NCBI RefSeq assembly: GCF_002885975.1
Contig: NZ_POSP01000004.1
Location: forward strand, 806,001-870,000
Length of the DNA stretch: 64,000 bases
Origin: Paucibacter aquatile
GTDB taxonomy: Bacteria > Pseudomonadota > Gammaproteobacteria > Burkholderiales > Burkholderiaceae_C
Direction of reading: 5' to 3'
Made by a program: the position numbers and the translations under genes. Shown here in pieces: positions 56,506 to 64,000 of the stretch. Numbering within the stretch: position 1 is the first letter of the stretch; each line of letters opens with the position of its first letter. The notes beneath the pieces were generated by a model. The model was not told where the DNA came from. It was given only the letters and a program-made list of their open reading frames with translations, and ran no database searches.

Positions 56506-57779
56506 AACACGCGAACCATGTTTGGGGCAAGCTGGCCCTTTTGCTCGCCGCAACTGGCGCTGCTGCGATGGCTCAGGCGCAGACCAAACCGGCCGCCACG
56601 CCCGCTGCGGCACCGTTGAAGGCCGAAGTCATCCACTGGTGGACCTCGGGTGGCGAGTCGGCCGCCGTCAAGGCCCTGGCCGATGCCTACAGCGCCGCGG
56701 GCGGTGCCTGGAAGGACACGGCCGTGGCCCTGGGCGAGCAGGCGCGCTCGGTGGCCATCAACCGAATCGTTGGTGGCAACCCGCCGACGGCGGCCCAGTT
56801 CAACACCTCCAAGCAGTTCCTCGATGTGGTGGATCAGGGGCTCTTGAATCATGTGGATGAAGCGGCCGCCGCCGGCAAGTGGGAGCAGGTGCTGCCCGAG
56901 ACCGTGCTCAAGGTCATCAAGGTCAAGGGCCACTTCTACGCCGCGCCGGTCAACATCCACATGCCGGCCTGGATCTGGACCTCCAAGGCCGCCTTCAAGA
57001 AGGCCGGCATCACGGCCGAGCCCAAGACCATGGACGAGCTCTTTGCCGCGCTCGACAAGCTCAAGGCCGCCGGCCTGATCGGCCTGGCCCATGGCGGCCA
57101 GCCCTGGCAGGACAACACGGTGTTTGCGGCCGTGCTCAGCAATGTCGGCGGCCGCGAGCTCTACCTCAAGGTCATGCGCGACCGCGACCCCAAGGCCATC
57201 ATGTCGCCCGAGTTCAAGAATGTGCTGCTGAGCTTCAAGCGCCTGCAGAGCTATGTGGACAAGGGCTCGCCGGGCCGCAACTGGAACGACGCCACCGCCT
57301 TGCTGATCAATGGCAAGGCCGGTGTGCAGTTCATGGGCGACTGGGCCAAGGGCGAGTTCGCCCTGGCCAAGCAGGAGGCCGGGCGCGACTACGGCTGCAT
57401 CGCCGGCTTCGGCCCCAACTCGCCCTACATCATCCAGGGCGATGTCCTGGTCTTCCCCAAGACCAACCGGCCCGAGGCCATCAAGGCCCAGAAGCTGCTG
57501 GCCACCGTGGCCACCACGCCGGCCACGCAGATTGCCTTCAGCATCAAGAAGGGCTCCATCCCGGCGCGCAGCGATGTCGATGCCAGCCAGCTCGACATCT
57601 GCGGCCAGCAGGGCGTGGCCATCATGAAGGACAAGTCGCGCCACCTGGGCAATGGCGAGGTCTACCTGACGCCGGATCAGAACGGTGCCATGCAGGACAT
57701 CGTGACCGCCTACTGGAACCGCAGCATCCCGGTTGAGAAGGTGCAAAAAGACCTGATCGCCGCCCTCAACAACAACTGA
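56502..57779 (+). CDS. Sugar ABC transporter substrate-binding protein
   Basis: This encodes 425 residues. Signal peptide ends near AMAQAQ. SBP_bac_1 fold: AEVIHWWTSGGESAAVKALADAY, GLIGLAHGGQPWQDNTVF and GKAGVQFMGDWAKGEFALAK; a paralogue of the orphan at 43211-44497. It should bind glucan-derived mono- or disaccharides in the periplasm for the permeases that follow 15 bp downstream. A GGAGAGG lies at ribosome-binding distance inside the GH1 3' end. Confidence 0.95.
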   Translation: MKHANHVWGKLALLLAATGAAAMAQAQTKPAATPAAAPLKAEVIHWWTSGGESAAVKALADAYSAAGGAWKDTAVALGEQARSVAINRIVGGNPPTAAQFNTSKQFLDVVDQGLLNHVDEAAAAGKWEQVLPETVLKVIKVKGHFYAAPVNIHMPAWIWTSKAAFKKAGITAEPKTMDELFAALDKLKAAGLIGLAHGGQPWQDNTVFAAVLSNVGGRELYLKVMRDRDPKAIMSPEFKNVLLSFKRLQSYVDKGSPGRNWNDATALLINGKAGVQFMGDWAKGEFALAKQEAGRDYGCIAGFGPNSPYIIQGDVLVFPKTNRPEAIKAQKLLATVATTPATQIAFSIKKGSIPARSDVDASQLDICGQQGVAIMKDKSRHLGNGEVYLTPDQNGAMQDIVTAYWNRSIPVEKVQKDLIAALNNN

Positions 57780-57793
57780 GGGCACAGGCGCTG

Positions 57794-58705
57794 ATGTCTC
57801 GCAAGAACCGCTCTTCGAATCGGGCTTCTCGGCTCCGTGGGCTGACGCCCTGGGCCGCCCTGCTGCCCATGGCGCTGACCGTGCTGCTGGGCTATCTGGG
57901 CGCGGTGCTCTGGACGCTGCGTGTGTCCCTGAGCAGCTCGCGCACATTTCCCAAGGACGACTTCGTTGGCCTGGCCCAGTACGAGCGCCTGTTTGGCAAC
58001 GAGCGCTGGCTGCTCTCGCTGGAGAACCTCGCGGTCTACGGCCTGCTCTTCATCGGCGCCTGCATGGTGATCGGCTTCTTGCTGGCCGTGTTCATCGACC
58101 AGAAGGTGCGCGGCGAGGGCCTCTTGCGCACCATCTTTCTCTACCCCTACGCCATGTCCTTTGTGGCCACCGGTCTGGTCTGGCAATGGGTGCTCAATCC
58201 CACCGACGGCATCCAGCAGGCGGTGCGGCAGATGGGCTTCGAGAACTTCACTTTCGACTGGATCATCGACCAGGACATGGTGATCTACACCGTGGTGATC
58301 GCCTCGGTCTGGCAGGCCTCGGGCCTGGTGATGGCCCTGCTGCTGGCTGGCTTGCGCGGCATTGATGAAGACATCTGGAAAGCCGCCCGCATCGACGGCA
58401 TCAAGCCCTGGCGTGTCTACCTGTCCATCGTCCTGCCCATGCTCGGCGCTTCCTTCGCCACGGTCTTCGTGCTGCTGTTCACCGCGGCGGTCAAGGTCTT
58501 CGATGCGGTGGCGGCCATGACCCAGGGCGGCCCAGGCACAGCCAGTGATGTGCCAGCCAAGTTCATCATGGACCATCTGTTTGGGCGCGCCAATGTGGCC
58601 CTGGCCTCAGCCGGCGCCATCGTGCTGCTGCTGACCGTGCTGGCCCTGGTGGCGCCGTTTTTCTACGCCCGCAGCCGCAAGGCGCGGAAGGGGAAGGGCG
58701 CATGA
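57794..58705 (+). CDS. Sugar ABC transporter permease, MalF/UgpA type
   Basis: This encodes 303 residues with about six transmembrane helices. The cytoplasmic coupling motif EAA-x-DG-x-I lies in DIWKAARIDGIKPWRVYLSIVLPML. It pairs with the next permease, whose ATG overlaps this stop by 4 bp. Forms the inner-membrane channel for the sugar bound by the preceding protein. Confidence 0.94.
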   Translation: MSRKNRSSNRASRLRGLTPWAALLPMALTVLLGYLGAVLWTLRVSLSSSRTFPKDDFVGLAQYERLFGNERWLLSLENLAVYGLLFIGACMVIGFLLAVFIDQKVRGEGLLRTIFLYPYAMSFVATGLVWQWVLNPTDGIQQAVRQMGFENFTFDWIIDQDMVIYTVVIASVWQASGLVMALLLAGLRGIDEDIWKAARIDGIKPWRVYLSIVLPMLGASFATVFVLLFTAAVKVFDAVAAMTQGGPGTASDVPAKFIMDHLFGRANVALASAGAIVLLLTVLALVAPFFYARSRKARKGKGA

Positions 58706-59610
58706 GCCACTCTGCTGTCACGATGAAAACTCAAGCCGCCCGACGCGCCCAGGCCCGCGGACGCTTCAATCCGGCCCGCTGGGGCATCTACGCCTTCCTG
58801 CTGACGGCGGCCCTGTTCTTCCTGGCCCCGCTCTACATCATGCTGGTCACCTCCTTCAAGACCATGGAGGAGATCCGCCTGGGCCAGCTCTTTGCGCTGC
58901 CCATGAATGCCACGCTCGAGCCCTGGCGCGCGGCCTGGAGCGAGGTCTGCACGGGGGTGTCCTGCGAGGGCATCAGCGCCGGGTTCTGGAACTCGGTCGC
59001 CATCGTGGTGCCCAGCACCATCCTGCCTGTGCTGATCGGCGCGCTCAACGGGTATGCGCTGAGCTTTTGGCGGCCGCGCGGCGCCCATGTGCTGTTCGGC
59101 ATCCTGATGCTGGGCGCCTTCATTCCCGTGCAGGTGATGATTTATCCGCTGGTCAAGGTGATGGCGGCCGTGGGCCTCTACAGCTCGCTTCCCGGCATCG
59201 TGGCCGTGCACTTGATCTTCAGCATGCCGGTGATGACCTTGCTGTTCCGCAACTACTACAGCGCCATCCCGCCGGAGCTGTTCAAGGCCGCGCGCATCGA
59301 CGGTGGCGGCTTCTGGCGCATCTTTGTGCAGCTGATGCTGCCCATGTCCACGCCCATCATCGTGGTGGCGGCCATCATGCAAGTGACCGGGGTCTGGAAC
59401 GACTACATCCTCGGCCTGGTCTTCGCCGGCCGCGAGCATTTGCCGATGACGGTGCAGCTCAACAACGTGATCAACACCACCACGGGTGAGAGGCTCTACA
59501 ACGTCAATATGGCGGCCACCATCCTCACCTCCATGGTGCCGCTGCTGGTCTATTTCGTCTCCGGACGCTGGTTTGTGCGCGGCATTGCGGCCGGTGCGGT
59601 CAAAGGTTGA
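58702..59610 (+). CDS. Sugar ABC transporter permease, MalG/UgpE type
   Basis: This encodes 302 residues with about six helices; the EAA loop is ELFKAARIDGGGFWRIFVQLMLPMS. The opening APLYIMLVTSFKTMEEI is characteristic of the MalG subfamily. Translationally coupled to the MalF-type gene (ATGA overlap). The ATPase gene follows after 11 bp. Confidence 0.95.
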   Translation: MSHSAVTMKTQAARRAQARGRFNPARWGIYAFLLTAALFFLAPLYIMLVTSFKTMEEIRLGQLFALPMNATLEPWRAAWSEVCTGVSCEGISAGFWNSVAIVVPSTILPVLIGALNGYALSFWRPRGAHVLFGILMLGAFIPVQVMIYPLVKVMAAVGLYSSLPGIVAVHLIFSMPVMTLLFRNYYSAIPPELFKAARIDGGGFWRIFVQLMLPMSTPIIVVAAIMQVTGVWNDYILGLVFAGREHLPMTVQLNNVINTTTGERLYNVNMAATILTSMVPLLVYFVSGRWFVRGIAAGAVKG

Positions 59611-59621
59611 TTGAGAGAACA

Positions 59622-60731
<1,110 letters not shown>

Positions 60732-60756
60732 GCCACCGCGCTGCTTGGGACGCACC

Positions 60757-62298
60757 ATGAGCTTGCCCCCTGTGACCAGTTTGCCGCTCCTGCGCCGCAT
60801 CGTCATCGCCGGCGGCGGCACCGCCGGTTGGATGAGCGCCGCGGCGCTGTCCACCTTGCTGCCGCCGGGCTACGAAATTCACCTGGTCGAATCGGAGGAA
60901 ATCGGCACCATCGGGGTGGGCGAGGCCACCATCCCGAACATCAAGAACTTCAATGCCGCCCTGGGCCTCGATGAGAACGACTTCATCCGCGCCACTCAGG
61001 CCAGCTTCAAGATGGGCATCGAGTTCGTCAACTGGGGCCGGCTGGGTGAGCGCTACATCCACGGCTTTGGCAGCTTCGGCCAGGATTTCGGCAGCGTTGG
61101 TTTTCACCACCAATGGCTGCGCCTGCGCCGCGAAGGCCTGGCCTCGGCCCTGGACGATTACTCCATCAACACCAGCGCGCCGCGGCAGGCCAAGTTCATG
61201 CGCGCCCGGCCCGAGATGGCCGGCTCGCCCCTGGCTGACATCGCCTACGCCTACCAGTTCGACGCCGGCCTCTACGCCGCTTATCTGCGCCGGCATGCCG
61301 AGCAGCGCGGCGCGCGCCGCAGCGAGGGCCGCATCGTCGAGGTGCTGCGCGCGGCCGAAGACGGCCGCATCCGCGCCCTGCGCCTGGACAGCGGCGAACA
61401 GATCGAGGGCGACTTTTTCCTCGACTGCACCGGCATGCGCGCCTTGCTGATGGGCCAGACCTTGGGCGTGGGCTTAGAAGACTGGTCGCATTGGCTGCCC
61501 TGCGATCGCGCCTGGGCGGTGCCTTGTGAATCGGCCGGCCCCTTGCTGCCCATGACCCGGGCCACCGCACACAGCGCCGGTTGGCAGTGGCGCATTCCGC
61601 TGCAGCACCGCACCGGCAACGGCCATGTGTTTGCCAGCCGCTTCATGGACGAGGGCGAGGCGCGCGATCTGCTGATGCGCCATCTCGACGGCAAGCCCCT
61701 GGCTGAGGCGCGCTCGATTCGTTTCCAGCCCGGGCGGCGGCACCAGGCCTGGCATCAGAACTGCCTGGCCGTGGGCCTGTCAGGTGGTTTCCTGGAGCCG
61801 CTGGAATCGACCAGCATCCACCTGATCCAGACCGCGCTGGCCCGGCTGATGAGCTTTTTCCCGCATGGCGGGCTCGACGCGGCCGACATCGCCGAATACA
61901 ACCGCCAGACCCAGTTCGAATACGAGCGCATCCGCGACTTCATCATCCTGCACTACAAGGCCACGGCGCGGGACGACTCGCCGTTCTGGAATCACTGCCG
62001 CCAGATGGCCGTGCCCGAGACCTTGCAGCGCAAGATCGATCTGTTCTGCAGCAATGGCCGTATCGTGCGCGAGGCCGATGAGCTGTTCGCCGAGCTGAGC
62101 TGGCTGCAGGTGATGAATGGCCAGGGCCTGCAGCCGCGGGGCTACCACCCGCTGGCCGAGCAGACGCCCAAGGCCGAGGCAGTGGACCTGCTCGCTCACA
62201 TCCGGCAGGTGATTGCGCGCTGCGTGCAGGTCATGCCCACGCAGGCCGCCTATCTCGCTGAACACTGTCAGGCCCTCAGGCCAGGGAGCGGCACATGA
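60757..62298 (+). CDS. Flavin-dependent tryptophan-halogenase family protein
   Basis: This encodes 513 residues. FAD-binding GGGTAGWMSA (19-28) and GVGEATIPNI (53-62). Family-diagnostic WxWxIP is present (WQWRIP, 276-281). The residue aligned with catalytic Lys79 of PrnA appears to be Lys85 (ASFKMGIEFVNW), and the catalytic Glu lies in FLEPLEST (Glu347 or Glu350), so halogenase chemistry looks possible. Characterised relatives oxidise chloride or bromide with FADH2 and O2 to halogenate indoles; a flavin reductase partner is not encoded nearby. No signal peptide, so probably cytoplasmic. Such genes recur next to TonB receptors of sugar loci. Its stop overlaps the next ATG (ATGA). Natural substrate unknown. 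Confidence 0.9.
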   Translation: MSLPPVTSLPLLRRIVIAGGGTAGWMSAAALSTLLPPGYEIHLVESEEIGTIGVGEATIPNIKNFNAALGLDENDFIRATQASFKMGIEFVNWGRLGERYIHGFGSFGQDFGSVGFHHQWLRLRREGLASALDDYSINTSAPRQAKFMRARPEMAGSPLADIAYAYQFDAGLYAAYLRRHAEQRGARRSEGRIVEVLRAAEDGRIRALRLDSGEQIEGDFFLDCTGMRALLMGQTLGVGLEDWSHWLPCDRAWAVPCESAGPLLPMTRATAHSAGWQWRIPLQHRTGNGHVFASRFMDEGEARDLLMRHLDGKPLAEARSIRFQPGRRHQAWHQNCLAVGLSGGFLEPLESTSIHLIQTALARLMSFFPHGGLDAADIAEYNRQTQFEYERIRDFIILHYKATARDDSPFWNHCRQMAVPETLQRKIDLFCSNGRIVREADELFAELSWLQVMNGQGLQPRGYHPLAEQTPKAEAVDLLAHIRQVIARCVQVMPTQAAYLAEHCQALRPGSGT

Positions 62299-63149
62299 GA
62301 TGGATATTGGCAGTTCTTGCCATGGCGGGCCTGCTGGTCTGCAATGTGAGTGCAGCGGCCGGCCCCAGCCCCAGCCCCAGCTTCCAGATCGCCACCTACA
62401 ACCTGCGGCTGAATCTGGCCTCGGATGGGCCGAACGCCTGGCCCCTGCGGGCCGAGGCCGTCAAGGCCTTGATCCGGTATCACGAGTTCGATGTCTTCGG
62501 CACCCAGGAGGGCCTGCCCGAGCAGATCGACGAGCTGTCCCGCATGGAGGAGTTTGCCCATGTCGGCGTGGGCCGCGACGACGGCAAGCGCGCCGGTGAG
62601 CACTCGGCCATCTTCTTTCGCAAGGCGCGCTTCGAGGCGCTCAGCAGCGGCGACTTCTGGCTCAGCCAGACGCCGGATGTGCCCTCCAAAGGCTGGGACG
62701 CGCGCTGCTGCAACCGCCTGACCAGCTGGGTGCAGCTGCGCGACCGGGCGAGCCAGCGCCGCTTCTTCGTCTTCTCGGTGCACTTCGATCACGAGGGTGA
62801 AGTGGCCCGCAAGGAATCGGCCAAGCTCTTGCTGCACAAGGTCAAGGAGATTGCCGGCACAGCGCCGGTGATCTGCCTGGGCGACTTCAACTCGACCCCC
62901 GAGACCGAGCAGATCCAGCGCATGCAGGCGGCGCTGCGCGATGCCTACCGGGTCAGCCAGAGCCCGCCTTACGGCCCGGTCGGCACCTTCAACGCGTTCA
63001 AGATCGACGCGCCGATGACGGCACGCATCGACTACCTCTTCCTCAGCCCCGGCATCACGGTGCTCAAGTACGGCGTACTCAGCGATTCGCAGGCCGGCCG
63101 TTTCCCGTCTGACCACCACCCGGTGCTGCTGCGCGTGCGCCTGGATTGA
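62295..63149 (+). CDS. Exported endonuclease/exonuclease/phosphatase-fold hydrolase
   Basis: This encodes 284 residues. Signal peptide ends near SAAAGP, followed by a Pro-Ser repeat. EEP-superfamily motifs in order: ATYNLRLN, the metal-binding Glu in FGTQEGLP, FVFSVHFDHEG, CLGDFNSTPE and SDHHPVLL. This Mg-dependent fold includes phosphodiesterases, inositol-phosphate phosphatases and nucleases. It is coupled to the halogenase-like gene (ATGA). A periplasmic phosphoesterase in a sugar locus could remove phosphate substituents from glycans, but the substrate cannot be named. Confidence 0.88.
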   Translation: MRWILAVLAMAGLLVCNVSAAAGPSPSPSFQIATYNLRLNLASDGPNAWPLRAEAVKALIRYHEFDVFGTQEGLPEQIDELSRMEEFAHVGVGRDDGKRAGEHSAIFFRKARFEALSSGDFWLSQTPDVPSKGWDARCCNRLTSWVQLRDRASQRRFFVFSVHFDHEGEVARKESAKLLLHKVKEIAGTAPVICLGDFNSTPETEQIQRMQAALRDAYRVSQSPPYGPVGTFNAFKIDAPMTARIDYLFLSPGITVLKYGVLSDSQAGRFPSDHHPVLLRVRLD

Positions 63150-63192
63150 TTGGACGCCGGCGCTTGATGCGGTGCTTGTTCCTTTTCGTTCT

Positions 63193-64000
63193 ATGACCCG
63201 ACTCCCCCCCATGAGCCTCCTGTTTCCTGCTTCATCCTCCTCCTCAAGCCGTCCTGGCTTTGTGTCTGCGGTGCTGATGCTGGCTGTCTGCATCGGTGCC
63301 GGCGCCGGTGCCGGTGTGGCCCAGGCCGCACCGGATGCCGGCAGCGTGTCGTCCTGGCAGACGCGCGCCGACCGCAGCCGATTGCTGGCCCGCGAGCCCG
63401 ACCGCCGCTTCAAGCCCGGGCAGAAGGCGCTGCCCTTGCACATCGAGGTCGACTCCAGTCAGCGCTTTCAGACCATGGAAGGTTTCGGGGCCTCCCTCAC
63501 CGATGCCTCGGTCTGGCTGATGCAGCAGCGCATGAGCGAGACGCAGCGCAAGGCCTTGCTGGAGGAATTGTTCGGCCGCGGGCCGGGGGGTATCGGCTTT
63601 GATCTGACCCGCCTGACCATCGGCGCCTCAGACTTTTCGCGCAGCCACTACAGCTATCTGGACCTGCCTCCCGGCCAGACCGATATGGCATTGAAGGCCT
63701 TCTCGATCGAAGCTGCGCGCGCCGAGCTGCTGCCCGTGGTCAAGTCGGCCCTGGCCATCAATCCCCGCCTGCAGGTGATGGCCTCGCCCTGGAGCGCGCC
63801 GGGCTGGATGAAGCAGACCGACAGCCTGATCAAGGGCCGCCTCAAGCCTGAGATGTACGGTGTGTTTTCTGAGTATCTGGTGCGTTATGTCGACGCTTTT
63901 GCGGCCGAAGGCGTGCCTATTTTTGCGCTGACGGTTCAGAACGAGCCGCACTTCGAGCCGCCTGACTACCCCGGCATGCGCGTCGATCCGGCCGAACGTG
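63193..64000 (+). CDS. GH30-family glycoside hydrolase (partial, right edge)
   Basis: 269 residues are present before the window ends. A long leader with signal peptide ends near GVAQAAP. GH30 landmarks: MEGFGASLTDASVWLM (95-110), RLTIGASDFS, ASPWSAPGWMK and acid/base Glu251 in TVQNEPHFEP; the nucleophile lies beyond the edge. The family includes beta-1,6-glucanases and glucosylceramidases; in this locus endo-beta-1,6-glucanase is most likely (inference). Start ATG 63193 or 63211. It follows the phosphoesterase gene after 43 bp. Confidence 0.92.
   Translation, partial: MTRLPPMSLLFPASSSSSSRPGFVSAVLMLAVCIGAGAGAGVAQAAPDAGSVSSWQTRADRSRLLAREPDRRFKPGQKALPLHIEVDSSQRFQTMEGFGASLTDASVWLMQQRMSETQRKALLEELFGRGPGGIGFDLTRLTIGASDFSRSHYSYLDLPPGQTDMALKAFSIEAARAELLPVVKSALAINPRLQVMASPWSAPGWMKQTDSLIKGRLKPEMYGVFSEYLVRYVDAFAAEGVPIFALTVQNEPHFEPPDYPGMRVDPAER

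Noticed and set aside
62361..62385. CCCCAG tandem repeat
   Set aside because: Encodes a short Pro-Ser linker after the signal peptide of the EEP-fold protein; not an independent repeat element.

Overview
The window is chromosomal DNA of a GC-rich, Gram-negative betaproteobacterium. I infer Burkholderiales, probably near Roseateles/Mitsuaria/Paucibacter. The evidence is the uniformly high GC, an AroC-MFS pair, a gcvTHP-sdaA block under a tandem glycine riboswitch, a PEP-CTERM protein and a Proteobacteria-style TonB-dependent sugar receptor. I see no rRNA, tRNA, insertion sequence, prophage or CRISPR array. Gene density is high, with many ATGA/GTGA stop-start overlaps.

Left part (1-27.4 kb), housekeeping and envelope genes: a truncated FAD-linked 2-hydroxyacid dehydrogenase; a DUF2069/YihY divergent pair whose two start codons cap a perfect inverted repeat; an XRE-cupin regulator facing the threonine catabolic pair kbl-tdh, with an 18-bp perfect palindrome between them (the dehydrogenase is the SDR type); a MipA/OmpV barrel with a MacAB/YknXYZ-like adaptor-permease-ATPase set; O-acetylhomoserine sulfhydrylase plus a hydrolase; CBS and DinB proteins; an amidase-permease pair; a secreted metzincin-like protease; aroC-MFS; an RND pump pair; an orphan solute-binding protein; and a PEP-CTERM protein behind a sigma-54-like promoter.

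Middle (27.4-43.2 kb): sdaA and the glycine cleavage operon gcvT-gcvH-gcvP (glycine to CO2, NH3 and methylene-THF, with serine to pyruvate next door); a 699-residue fused glycosyltransferase; a RES-Xre toxin-antitoxin pair; a TolB/WD40-amidohydrolase fusion protein; and an OmpR-type two-component system.

Right part (43.2-64 kb), a putative beta-glucan utilisation locus: an orphan sugar-binding protein, a TctDE-like two-component system, then a long plus-strand run of TonB-dependent receptor, GH5 lipoprotein, GH3, GH1, a complete sugar ABC transporter, a flavin-dependent tryptophan-halogenase homologue, a secreted endonuclease/exonuclease/phosphatase-fold enzyme and a GH30 enzyme cut by the right edge. 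The enzyme set (GH5 of the exo-1,3-glucanase type with CBM6-like module, GH3, GH1, GH30) suggests beta-1,3/1,6-glucan such as laminarin or fungal wall glucan; this is an inference from families. A 16-bp element, TTAAYACGGMATTAAY, occurs upstream of both the orphan binding protein and the receptor, on either side of the two-component system, and is the best candidate for its operator. A halogenase-like enzyme with its catalytic residues apparently intact, translationally coupled to a secreted phosphoesterase-fold protein inside a sugar-catabolic operon, is the most interesting unexplained system here.
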